A stretch of 30,000 nt of DNA, taken from assembly GCA_905221605.1 (NCBI GenBank), contig CAJNDS010000213.1:990336-1020335 (forward strand), given 5' to 3'. Positions 19,586-27,100 of this stretch are shown in pieces (position 1 is the stretch's first letter; the number at the start of each line of letters is the position of its first letter). Position numbers and translations under genes: made by a program. The notes beneath the pieces were generated by a model. The model saw nothing but the letters and a program-made list of their open reading frames with translations, ran no database searches and had not been told where the DNA came from. The stretch is from Symbiodinium natans. Its lineage: Eukaryota > Sar > Dinophyceae > Suessiales > Symbiodiniaceae.

Positions 19586-19693
19586 GGGATGTTCCCCCTT
19601 ATACTAACAGTCCTGAATAGGGATTAGAATACCCCCCCAATTATGCTTAATTCAATCCCGAACAAGGACTGTTAGTACGCGGGGGAGCATCCC
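19586..19693. mobile_element. Family D inverted-repeat element with about 29-bp ends
   Basis: It starts GGGATGTTCCCCCTTATACT (then AACAGTCCT) and ends AGGACTGTTAGTACGC GGGGGAGCATCCC. The two ends match with only a few mismatches. Confidence 0.65.
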
Positions 19694-20029
19694 AAAGTAG
19701 GGTACTTATCAGTAGGCTTGAGGTATCAGGGTTGAGGGTCTACTTGAGGGTTCAGGGGGGTAGTAAGAAGTCGGGTTATAAGTACCCCATATACGGTTAC
19801 AACCATAGTCGCCCCAGACTTATGGCCCCACTTGTATGTAACCGCGAACCTTCAAGAACAAGTTTGTGTTCGGAGTCACGGGCCTGGGGGTTGAGGTTCA
19901 GGGGGCTTCAGGGATAAGGGTTTAGGGTTTAGGGTTTAGGTTTAGGGTTTAGGGGTTAGGGTTAAACGAATCAGGAATCGGGTCCCCCTTCTGGGGATTT
20001 GGGATCCATGGCTCTGGATTTTTACGCAG

Positions 20030-20074
20030 ATGAAGAAAACGCATGCGACTGAGCAATTCAAAACTTCACTCAGG
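20030..20074 (+). CDS. Candidate 15-codon exon or start exon
   Basis: It follows a pyrimidine-rich acceptor (GGATTTTTACGCAG) and reads 'MKKTHATEQFKTSLR', ending CAGG|GTTTAGGG at an array. An overlapping ATG at 20008 opens an alternative 14-codon frame. Confidence 0.3.
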
Positions 20075-20140
20075 GTTTAGGGTTAGGGTTTAGGGTTTAG
20101 GGCTCAGGAGTATTCGTTGAGTAGGAAAGAACGCGGACAG

Positions 20141-20358
20141 GAAATCAACCTGCCATGGTCATGGGGCCCGGGGAACTGGAGGGTTTGGCTTGTTTTGGCA
20201 CCTTAAGCCAAGAGAATATGGGTTTAGGGTTTAGGGTTTAGGGTTTAGGGTTTAGGGTAGTGCCCTTTGGTCTTCGTGCCTATCTACTCCTGCGCGAGAT
20301 CTTTGCTCAAGTCTGGGACAAGACACCTGACCCTCATGCCCTACGCCCATGGCCCTAA
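20141..20358 (+). CDS. Two-exon C-terminal gene fragment with a pure TTTAGGG intron
   Basis: Exon 20141-20221 follows a GGACAG|GA acceptor and reads 'NQPAMVMGPGELEGLACFGT'. Exon 20261-20358 reads 'PFGLRAYLLLREIFAQVWDK' and ends TAA, the stop lying in the first CCCTAAA-like unit downstream. Phase 1 matches on both sides. Between them lie 39 nt made only of TTTAGGG units ending GTAG; unspliced, they give an in-frame TAG. No family recognised. A second frame is also open through both exons, so the frame choice is provisional. Confidence 0.45.
20222..20260 (+). repeat. 39-nt TTTAGGG array that appears to be a complete intron
   Basis: It begins GTTTAGGG directly after exon base 20221 and ends TTTAGGGTAG, with about five TTTAGGG units and no other sequence. 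GT and AG come from the repeat itself (the final TAG from a variant unit). Confidence 0.5.
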
Positions 20359-20501
20359 ACCCGAAAACCCTAAACCCGAAACCCTAACCCTAAACCCACA
20401 CCCCAAAATCCAGTTATCCAAGGCCAGTAGGGGCCCAGACAGGATGGTTCCATAAGGCCCTTGTTCGGGTAGATTTCGAGATATTGTCGATTTTCCCTTC
20501 T

Positions 20502-20610
20502 AGGACAGGGAGTAGGCCCTTTTTTCCTTTTTTAGGGTTGGGGTTCCCTTATAATCCCCTTAAAACCAAAAAGGGTACCCATTTTATTCCTAGGTTACTC
20601 CCGGGTCTAG
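20502..20610. mobile_element. Family C inverted-repeat element with CCTTCT flanks
   Basis: Ends are AGGACAGGGAGTAGGCCC and CCTAGGTTACTCCCGGGTCTAG, inverted copies of each other with mismatches. CCTTCT flanks both sides (20496-20501, 20611-20616). The interior carries GGTTGGGGTTCCCTTATAAT, shared with 6672-6777 and 25195-25305. Confidence 0.6.
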
Positions 20611-20747
20611 CCTTCTTGGGTTCAAGAAGCTCATCTTCGGGAATCTGTTCAGAGGGTTTCAAGCGCCAACCTGATATAGATCCGAAACCGACAGGCCCAG
20701 TGTCTGGGGAAATGCAAGTGTTGCGTTACAGTACGGCCATGTGCTAA
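20611..20747 (+). CDS. Candidate terminal exon following a family C element
   Basis: The exon begins right after the element end GGGTCTAG|CC and reads 'FLGSRSSSSGICSEGFKRQ', then 'PDIDPKPTGPVSGEMQVL', ending TAA. A possible upstream exon ends at 20426 (LSKA|GTAGGG) in matching phase 1. No family recognised. Confidence 0.4.
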
Positions 20748-20811
20748 AGGGGAAGAATACTTGTGTTATTTCAGGGTTCTTAATAATTAGCGGAATAGCA
20801 GCAGATTTCAG

Positions 20812-20911
20812 GGCTTCGGATACCGACAAGGGCCGCTGGTTTCGGGGGTTTCTCCCGGAATTCAGGGTCTTGTGGGAGGTACCCGAACATTTAGCTGCTT
20901 CCTGGACCTGA
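20812..20911 (+). CDS. Candidate terminal exon, unrecognised
   Basis: The acceptor TTTCAG|G opens a frame reading 'ASDTDKGRWFRGFLPEFRVL' then 'WEVPEHLAASWT' and TGA. The composition is strongly protein-like and AG|G fits the local acceptor style. The frame is also open upstream to about 20784. A competing frame with a GAG|GTACCC donor at about 20879 is open too. Confidence 0.35.
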
Positions 20912-20968
20912 GAATCCCGAAACTTGCTCTTAAACCCTAAGCCTCAGGGTTTAGGGTTTAGGGTTTAG

Positions 20969-21104
20969 GGTGCCCCAAGACCTGTGCGAACTTTGAGTTT
21001 ACCTTCGCTACCCATGAATCAATCGGAGGATGGCGTTGTCCTTCAGTCCAAAGACCCTTGCCCCAGTAGGGTTTAGGGTTTAGGGTTTCTACAGGGAGCG
21101 GCTG
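20969..21104 (+). CDS. Candidate exon with short array intron just upstream of the ankyrin gene
   Basis: Exon 20969-21065 follows TTTAG|GG, the last unit of a TTTAGGG array, and reads 'APRPVRTLSLPSLPMNQSED'. It would end at CCCA|GTAGGG. The next 29 nt (21066-21094) are TTTAGGG units ending TTTCTACAG. Splicing gives RSG then a TGA at 21103-21105 that overlaps the ankyrin ATG. It may be a separate gene end or 5' leader. Confidence 0.35.
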
Positions 21105-24100
21105 ATGGCCGTCCTCCGGGTCGTCATGATGACCTCTGGGCTGGAAGTGCTCGTCCTGTCTGCACAGGAGCCCTCAGTGAATTCATTGTTTCAATGTTGA
21201 TTTAGGGTTTAGGGTTTAGGGTTTAGGGTTTAGGGTTTAGGGTTGCCTTCGGCAGTTCTGAGTTTTGACCTGATGTATTCCACCTCCGAAGCTTTGTTGA
21301 GCTCTTGTGCAAAGTGAGGAGCTCGAGGACATGGCTGCGTTTGGCAACGGCTTGGGGAGAGTTCTGAAGCAGCACTTGGAGACACTGATGGGGCTTCCGC
21401 GGTTCCGGCAGCGCCTGCTGCTCAACGGACAAGGGTTTAGGGTTTAGGGTTTAGGGTTTAGGGTTTAGGGCTAGGGTTTAGGGTTTAGGGTTTAGGGCTT
21501 AGGGTTTAGGGTTTAGGGCTTAGGGTTTAGGGCTTAGGGTTTAGGTTTTAAAGGGTTTGGGGTGAGAGTTTAGGGTTTATAGGACAGCTGCTCAGTGACG
21601 ACACGCCACTGGACTTGCTCGACCTGCCGGTTGTCTTGCATTTGGTGCTGCTGTCACTCTGCGCACCGGGGATTCAGGAGCCCTTGGTAACCCCGTGGTA
21701 CCCTTTTCCGGCTTAGGCTTTAGGTTTCAGGGTTTAGGGCTTTGGGTTCAGGGTTTAGGGTACCGTTTTTGGATCTGGGTTCCACTAAAAAAGTAACCAA
21801 CCAAAGAAAGAGGGTGCCCTTATCATAGCATGGTTGCTGGGCTACGAAGGAGCTACAATCCTTCTCTGCGGCCATCTCCCAGGACGACGAGGTGTCGGTG
21901 GATTCCTTCCTGCAGCAACCGATGGACCCAGATGCTTGGTAGCCCTAAACCCTAAACCCTAAACCCTAAACCCTAAACCCTAAACCCTAAACCCTAAACC
22001 CTAAACCCTAAACCCTAAACCCTAAACCCTAAACCCTAAACCCTAAACCCTAAACATAAACCCTGTTTCCTGTTTCAATATTGTCAGAGAAGTCGCCACA
22101 TTAATTAGGTTGCAAGCAGAAAGGGCCGGCCAGAAATCTAGGGGGATGCCCTCACACCTAGTATGTGCTCGGCCCAAGCCCCGGAAAGCACAAAACCGGC
22201 GATCCACTTAGTGGGTATTCCGGTTGAAAGTGAGGGATTCAGGATTGAACCAGCGCACAGCGCAAAGCCGTGCCAAAAGCTGTCCCAAACCTCATACAAC
22301 GTATGGTCCTGTGAACTCCGTGAACGACCACGAAAGCTACAAATCGAGTGGTTGCCTTCACGTGTGGTTGCGGCTCGTCCTCACGTCACGAGGCTGCTTG
22401 GCCTTGGTGGGGTCGAAGGCGTCAAGTGCCACCATGGCTGAGATGGTTTCGGCTCCGCTGCCCACCTGGGTATAACCCCCGGGATCGAAGCACGCAAACC
22501 CGAAGCGATCATTGTCCAGCGTGCCGTGTTCCACCATCTTTGCCTTGGCATGAGCTTCACCAAGGGCCACGATGAACAAAGGACATATGTCAATCTGCAC
22601 CAGGAATGCACTGACGTCCTCTACAACTACGCCACCTTCGTCCTGAACAGCAGCCTCTGTCGACCATCTAATCTCGTCTTGGAGCTGGCAGTCGCCCACC
22701 ATCGGTTTGTCGGCAAGGCTTCGACGCAACATTCCAGCGGGCAAACCTTCTGGCACATCACTGAGGGACATGAACAGACTCCGGCCCCGATCCACAAATC
22801 TCGGCAGTGGCTCCCAAATCCTTGCAACGGAGCTCCGCAGGTCAGCGAGTGTGCTCGCAGACAGCTTCGGCAGATAGTAGCCCTCGGACCAGGCATCAAC
22901 AGCCTTCTCTGCAAGCCAGCGAATATTTGCCTTTCTGGCGGACAAATCCGCGCTCAAGCGTTGCTGTACCAACAATCGAAGACCCCGCAGTGAAACCCCT
23001 TCCTGCTGCAAGACCAAAGGGATGGCAGAAGAAATATGTTCTTGTAGCCTAGCATCGGGTACATCAGGACGAGTGACATCCGAAATGTCCCACGCAGCAG
23101 TCTCGAAAAGTCTGTCCACGTTCTGTTGCTGGCTCCTGGCGAACCCTGTTCCCCATCTTTGTGGGGCCATGGCTAGGGTTCTGGGGCTCTAGCTATTTTG
23201 CTCGCTAGTGAGCAACTCGATCCGGAACCCTAACATAAACCCTAAACCCTAAACCCTAAACCCTAAACCCTTATTACATGGTTGCTGGGCTGCTAAGGAT
23301 GTCGAAGTGGAGGGCGGCTTGCCCTGCCTGCGCCCAGGATGTTCTCAGCACACAGGACTTTTACAGGGCCGGCTTTCGAACCCCCTTTTTTAAGTCCCTT
23401 TGAAGCCCTTTTTTTAGCCCCCTTAAGGCCCCCCCTTTTTTAGAACCTCCTTTTTTAAGTCCCTTTGAAGCCCCTTTTTTAAGCCCCCTGAAGCCCCCAA
23501 AAAAGTGTGTGTTCCGGGCTTTTTTGTTTTGGTGTGAAGCCCTAAAGCCCTGTTTTTTCCTAAACCCCAAGCCCCAAACCCCACACCCTAAACCCTAAAG
23601 CCCAAACCCCAAACCCCAAACCCTAAACCCTAAACCCCAAACCCTAAACCCCAAACCCTAAACCCCAAACCCTAAACCCTAAACCCCAAACCCCAAACCC
23701 TAAACCCCAAACCCTAAACCCTAAACCCCAAACCCTAAACCCCTAAAAAAATCACATTGAGGTCCTTAGCCGCCAAGAATGGCAGCTTGCGCTCAGCCAA
23801 GCTGCTGTTGGAGGCCAAGGCGGACATGGGGAAGCCGGGCGGCCGGAGTCGGCGGACGCCTCTGCCTTCGGGGCTGTTCTTAAAGGGGTTTAGGGTTTAG
23901 GGTTTATGGTTTAGGGTTTAAGGCTTTAGCAGTTGTGTTTTTTGCTGACTTGAACCGTGCTTTTAAACAGGGTGGAGACTCAAGCAAGAGAGCTCGAGAC
24001 TGTTGTCTGAAGACCAATCGAGGCACTGGGCATGCGCACGGGACCGGGTAGAAGTTGCGCGCTGGCTGTTGCAGTCTGGGGCAGATTTGCACACCACTGA

Positions 24101-25493
24101 AGCAAACGGTGATCTGCCTTTCCACTTAGCATGCGCCCGGGGGCATGTACAAGTTGCACGCATGTGCATTTTGGATAGAGTCGATGTCAACGCAGTGGGA
24201 TCGAATGGTCTGGCACCTCTGCATGTGGCATGCCGTCTGGGCCATGCCGAAGTGGCTCGCTTGCTGTGCGATGCCGGTGCGGATACCAACAATGTCTCAG
24301 CAAACCTACACTACACTACACCACTGATCGCAGCATGCAGGCGAGGATACCTGGACATTGTTCGGCTGTTGGTGCAGCATCGGGCCAATGTGGACATGCC
24401 GAGTGAGAAGAACAACATGGCCTTGCTGTGTGCCTGTGCGAATGAACGCCTCGATGTTGCCCGGTTCTTGCTTGAGGCCGGTGCGGATGGGGTCGGCGCC
24501 TTGCGCTTGGCATGCTCCGCAGGCTCCACACACATTGTGCAGCTGCTGATGGGGCTGGGCGTGTGCCGGCTCGACTGCGATGCCAGCAGCAGAGTCCCAT
24601 TGCACCTAGATGGCACCCGCAGCCACATCAAGACTGCTCCTTACTCCGCCTTTAGCTGATTTTTTGAACTTTTTGGGCTTCCTTATTTAGCAGGGATATT
24701 GAAGTTTAGCCTTTTTTCCCCTTGGTTATTGGAGAGGTAAGGTTCGCTTGCTGCTGAGTATGGCGTGCTTGGAAGGTCGAGCCGACACTGTGCGGTTCTT
24801 GCTGCGGCATGGAACAAGTCCAGACCACGTCGCTGATCACTGCGCAACACCCCTGCTTATTGCCTGCTTGAAAGGGCACGCAGACATTGTGCAAGTGCTG
24901 GTGGACAATGGCATGAGCATCAACCATGCCTTCACACCACATCAGACCACGCCATTGCACATAGCATGCCAGCATGGGCACCTGGAAGTTGTGAAGCAGC
25001 TCGTCCAAGGCAGGGCCCAAGTGGACGCGCAAGCCAACGGCCACACGCCGCTGGACATAGCTCCTGGGCACCTGTTGGGTACACTGGGGGGCCACATTCC
25101 CCTTCATGAAGTAAGGGGCTGTACCTAAATCCAGGGGACTGAATGTTGCTCACGAGCCCTCGAAGCCCTAAACCCCAAGAAACTGCTGAAACTAGGACCC
25201 GGACGGAGTAGGCTCTTATTTCCTTTTTTTGGGGTTGGGGTTCCCTTATGACCCCCCTTCAACCCAAAAAGGGTGCCCTTTTTATTCCTAGGTTACTCCT
25301 GGGTCACCTTGAACCCTAAACCCTAAACCCTAAACCCTAAACCCTAAACCCTAAACCCCAAACCCCAAACCCCAAACCCCAAACCCCAAACCCAATCAAC
25401 ACTCAGGCCAATGCCTCAGGCCACGGCGGCATCGCAGCTCTTCTCACCGAGGGAGGGCCCAAGCGAAGACGTCGGACGAAGGGACCTCCTTGA
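21105..25493 (+). CDS. Eight-exon ubiquitin-like/ankyrin-repeat protein, about 500 aa
   Basis: Exons inferred at 21105-21176, 21319-21427, 21583-21686, 21850-21938, 23762-23863, 24023-24593, 24742-25110 and 25407-25493; lengths sum to 1503 nt (500 aa plus TGA) and every phase agrees. Residues 1-95 resemble the ubiquitin-like N-terminus of many dinoflagellate ankyrin proteins: 'LKQHLETLMGLPRFRQRLLL' followed by 'DDTPLDLLDLPVVLHLVLL'. About 11-12 ankyrin repeats follow, for example 'TPLHWACARDRVEVARWLL', 'APLHVACRLGHAEVARLL' and 'TPLHIACQHGHLEVVKQL'. The last repeat is rebuilt only by splicing (PLHE|ANASGHGGIAALL), and the protein ends in a basic 'PKRRRRTKGPP' tail. Donors are GT except GA at 21428 and GC at 23864; all acceptors are AG|G. 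Ankyrin repeats act as protein-binding scaffolds; the partner is unknown. The least certain joins are 24593/24742 and the choice of ATG: the TGA of a preceding frame overlaps it (TGATG). Confidence 0.8.
21428..21582 (+). other. Intron 2 of the ankyrin gene, made of TTTAGGG array
   Basis: It runs GACAAGGGTTTAGGG to TTTATAG and is almost entirely TTTAGGG and variant units. The 5-bp sequence GGACA occurs at both borders (21427-21431 and 21582-21586). Splicing G|GACAAG...ATAG|GA restores the ubiquitin-like frame (LLLN-G-QLLSDD). GA donors and AG|G acceptors are established for Symbiodinium-type dinoflagellates. Confidence 0.65.
21687..21849 (+). mobile_element. Family B inverted-repeat element occupying intron 3
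   Basis: The inferred intron starts GTAACCCCGTGGTACCC and ends GGTTGCTGGGCTACGAAG. The left end with its CTTG flank pairs with the reverse complement of the right end (CTTCGTAGCCCAGCAACC). Relatives lie at 560-658, 4390-4507, 11502-11706 and 16127-16218. A short block of TTTAGGG variants sits inside. Exon phases are 0 on both sides (EPL|ELQSF). Confidence 0.55.
21943..22056 (-). repeat. CCCTAAA array, about 16 units, in ankyrin intron 5
   Basis: It starts 5 nt after the inferred donor GTAGCC and is among the longest pure arrays in the window. Confidence 0.9.
22358..23170 (-). CDS. Intronless 270-aa protein with a DEK-C-like segment, antisense inside an ankyrin-gene intron
   Basis: This is the longest single ORF in the window. 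ATG lies in a purine-poor but acceptable context (CCATGG) and no array interrupts it. Residues of about 42-95 read as a compact helical domain: 'LQEHISSAIPLVL', then 'SLRGLRLLVQQRLSADLS' and 'RKANIRWLAEKAV'. The spacing and the 'DLSxRKxxI' signature match the DEK C-terminal domain, a small helical DNA- or protein-binding module; this assignment is by eye. The C-terminal third ('FACFDPGGYTQVGSG') is unrecognised; a faint likeness to a proteasome beta subunit was considered and is not claimed. It lies wholly within the 1.8-kb intron 21939-23761 of the ankyrin gene on the other strand, so it is either a nested gene or an inserted retrocopy. A 155-aa ORF on the + strand overlaps it and is treated as a shadow. 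Confidence 0.6.
   Translation of the reverse strand: MAPQRWGTGFARSQQQNVDRLFETAAWDISDVTRPDVPDARLQEHISSAIPLVLQQEGVSLRGLRLLVQQRLSADLSARKANIRWLAEKAVDAWSEGYYLPKLSASTLADLRSSVARIWEPLPRFVDRGRSLFMSLSDVPEGLPAGMLRRSLADKPMVGDCQLQDEIRWSTEAAVQDEGGVVVEDVSAFLVQIDICPLFIVALGEAHAKAKMVEHGTLDNDRFGFACFDPGGYTQVGSGAETISAMVALDAFDPTKAKQPRDVRTSRNHT
23383..23510. repeat. Duplicated CCCCCTTTTTTAAGTCCC motif
   Basis: CCTTTTTTAAGTCCCTTTGA then AGCCC occurs at 23386 and again at 23449 within C/T-rich low-complexity DNA. An antisense frame here (GLKKG repeats) is a by-product. Confidence 0.6.
23577..23747 (-). repeat. Mixed CCCTAAA/CCCCAAA array with higher-order order
   Basis: CCCTAAA and CCCCAAA units alternate in repeating patterns over about 170 bp, ending 15 nt before ankyrin exon 5. 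A similar alternation occurs at 26488-26572. Confidence 0.85.
25111..25406 (+). other. Intron 7 of the ankyrin gene: family C element plus CCCTAAA/CCCCAAA array
   Basis: The donor GTAAGG at 25111 and acceptor ACTCAG|G at 25407 join LHE to ANASGHGG, completing an ankyrin repeat. Inside are a family C element (about 25195-25305, ending CCTAGGTTACTCCTGGGTCA) and a telomere-like array (25313-25393). Confidence 0.7.
25195..25305. mobile_element. Family C inverted-repeat element inside ankyrin intron 7
   Basis: It starts ACTAGGACCCGGACGGAGTA and ends CCTAGGTTACTCCTGGGTCA. The interior GGGGTTGGGGTTCCCTTATG matches the copies at 6672 and 20502. Confidence 0.55.
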
Positions 25494-25515
25494 TGGACAT
25501 CCAAAAGGAATCAGA

Positions 25516-26333
25516 GGGTTTAGGGTTTAGGGTTTAGGGTTCAGGGTTTAGGGTTTAGGGTTTAGGGTTGAAGGACATCAAAACTGGGTTTTGGAGTACT
25601 ATACTTTAATACTTGCTCGGTTCTAGGTTCCTATTATCGCTACTTCTACCTAAAAAGGGTATACTTGTTTCCATGGTCTACTCCAAGGTAGGGGACAAGG
25701 AATCAGAGGGTTTAGGGTTTAGGGTTTAGGGTTTAGGGTTTAGGGTTTAGGGTTTAGGACTTTGGGCTCAGGTTACGTGTTGAGGGCTCAGGGTTTTGGA
25801 TGTCCGGCTCAGGGTTTCGGGTTTAAGGTTTAGGGTTTAAGGTTTGGGGTTTAGGGTTTAGGGTTTAGGGTTTAGGGTTTAGGGTTTAGGGTTTAGGGTT
25901 TAGGGTACTATGCTGGCAGAAAGCCGGGGTAGCTTTTTGTAGATTTTTGCTGTTCAGAGGTCATGCTGCCTTCCTTAAACCAATCACCCTAAACCACAAA
26001 CCCTAAACCCCAAACGTTTTGTTTGGGGTTTTGAAATCCCTGAACCCGGACCCCAAACCCCACCCTAGCATCTGATCCCGAAGACTTTCACCTTGAAGGC
26101 CGAGCACTGCCCCTGAGGGTTTTAGGGCTTTACAAGTCGCGTTTTAAGGGCGATTTAGGGTTTTGGGTTTTGCGTGGTTATGTTCAGGGTTTAGAGTTTA
26201 GGGCTTTTGTTTAGTCTTAATCTTCTTATAAATTTTCATAAATGGGTTTCAAGCTTAAGCTTTCGGGTTGGGTTCAGGGTTCAGGGTTAGCTTCCGTCTT
26301 TTGTCTTCTTGAGCTTTCGCCCCGAGCTAATAG
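25516..26333. other. Arrays and element downstream of the ankyrin gene, no supported gene
   Basis: TTTAGGG arrays lie at 25516-25570, 25708-25757 and 25820-25905, with the inverted-repeat element between them. The rest is degenerate TTTAGGG-like sequence. Confidence 0.5.
25577..25690. mobile_element. Inverted-repeat element ending TTGGAGTA/TACTCCAA
   Basis: TTTTGGAGTACTATAC at the left and GGTCTACTCCAAGG at the right are inverted copies. AAGGAATCAGAGGGTTTAG occurs on both sides (25505, 25698), so a small local duplication surrounds it. Confidence 0.45.
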
Positions 26334-26513
26334 TCTCAAGAACCCATCGGTGTTGATGGGATGATTAGAGCTTGGACACTGAATCCACTGAAGGTTGCAT
26401 TTCGAGCCAAATTGCGGAGTCAGGCTAGGGTTTTTAGAGCTTACCGTGCCCTGTCGTGTCTTCGGCCATCCCACATGCCAAGTTACCTTAAAACCCTAAA
26501 CCCCAAACCCTAA
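26334..26513 (+). CDS. Candidate exon ending in a stop supplied by the CCCTAAA array
   Basis: After AATAG the frame reads 'EPIGVDGMIRAWTLNPLKVA', 'RAKLRSQARVFRAYRALSC', then into the array as LNPKP and TAA at 26511-26513. A possible donor is CAA|GTTACC at 26482. An antisense ORF (26274-26474) is also open. Confidence 0.3.
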   Translation, partial: SQEPIGVDGMIRAWTLNPLKVAFRAKLRSQARVFRAYRALSCLRPSHMPSYLKTLNPKP

Positions 26514-26677
26514 ACCCCAAACCCTAAACCCTAAACCCCAAACCCTAAACCCTAAACCCTAAACCCCAAACCGCTGTTAGTACGATTTGTTGGGGTGTTT
26601 CAGGGTTTTTGGGGGGTTGCAGCCCCCCCAAAAACCCCTCAGTTCACACCCCTGAGCCCTGAGTCGCCCCTCCAGGG

Positions 26678-26765
26678 GTTTAGGGTTTAGGGTTTAGGGT
26701 TTAGGGTTTAGGGTTTAGGGTTTAGGGTTTAGGGTTTAGGGTTTAGGGTTTAGGGTTTAGGGTGG
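26678..26765 (+). repeat. TTTAGGG array, 12 units
   Basis: Near-perfect units about 12 nt upstream of candidate exon 26777. Confidence 0.9.
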
Positions 26766-26776
26766 GGTGACCTGAG

Positions 26777-27100
26777 CTGCAAAAACGACCTCGGCTCGGC
26801 AACGCCAACACCATCAGGGCAGTTTCACTCATCCGGTTCGTAGGGCGCGGGTTGAAGCCTTTAAGCCTGTGGCTTAGAGGGGGGATGGGGTACTTAGGCC
26901 GGACTCAAGCAAACCACGCATCCAAAATCCGGAGAGTTTAGGGTTTAGGGTTTGGGGTTTAGGGTTTAGGGTTTAGGGTTTAGGGTTTAGGGTTTAACAC
27001 ACATCTGATTTGCAAAAGGCTCGAAGCCAGCCGATTGCAAGCCATGGGCGATCATGCCGACACGGCGGCTCCCGGGGAGGCACACTTGGGCCGACCCTAG
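26777..27100 (+). CDS. Candidate three-exon gene end with a TTTAGGG intron
   Basis: Exons 26777-26839 ('LQKRPRLGNANTIRAVSLIR', donor GTAGGG), 26898-26935 ('AGLKQTTHPKSG', acceptor CTTAG|G, donor GA|GTTTAGGG) and 27019-27100 (acceptor GCAAAAG|G, 'LEASRLQAMGDHADTAAPGE', TAG). Phases 0-0 and 2-2 agree. Intron 26936-27018 opens with the first unit of a TTTAGGG array. A second frame is also open through all three exons, so the frame is provisional. Confidence 0.4.

Noticed and set aside
21171-21318. AGTGA at both ends of ankyrin intron 1 as a target duplication
   Set aside because: The repeat does not line up with the splice junctions that keep the frame, so it is probably chance.
22243-22252. 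GGTTCAATCC on the minus strand, a match to a tRNA B box
   Set aside because: The flanking bases do not form a T stem, and no D arm, anticodon stem or acceptor pairing could be found.
22526-22993. 155-aa + strand ORF opposite the DEK-C-like ORF
   Set aside because: The minus-strand frame is longer, has a recognisable helical domain and a better start context.
23188-23208. TAGCTATTTTGCTC resembling the dinoflagellate spliced leader (TAGCCATTTTGGCTC)
   Set aside because: One substitution and one gap in 15 bases, and it points away from the antisense ORF it would have to precede. Chance similarity is more likely than a retrocopy relic.
24306-25153. Several antisense ORFs over the ankyrin exons
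   Set aside because: They are shadows of the + strand ankyrin repeats.
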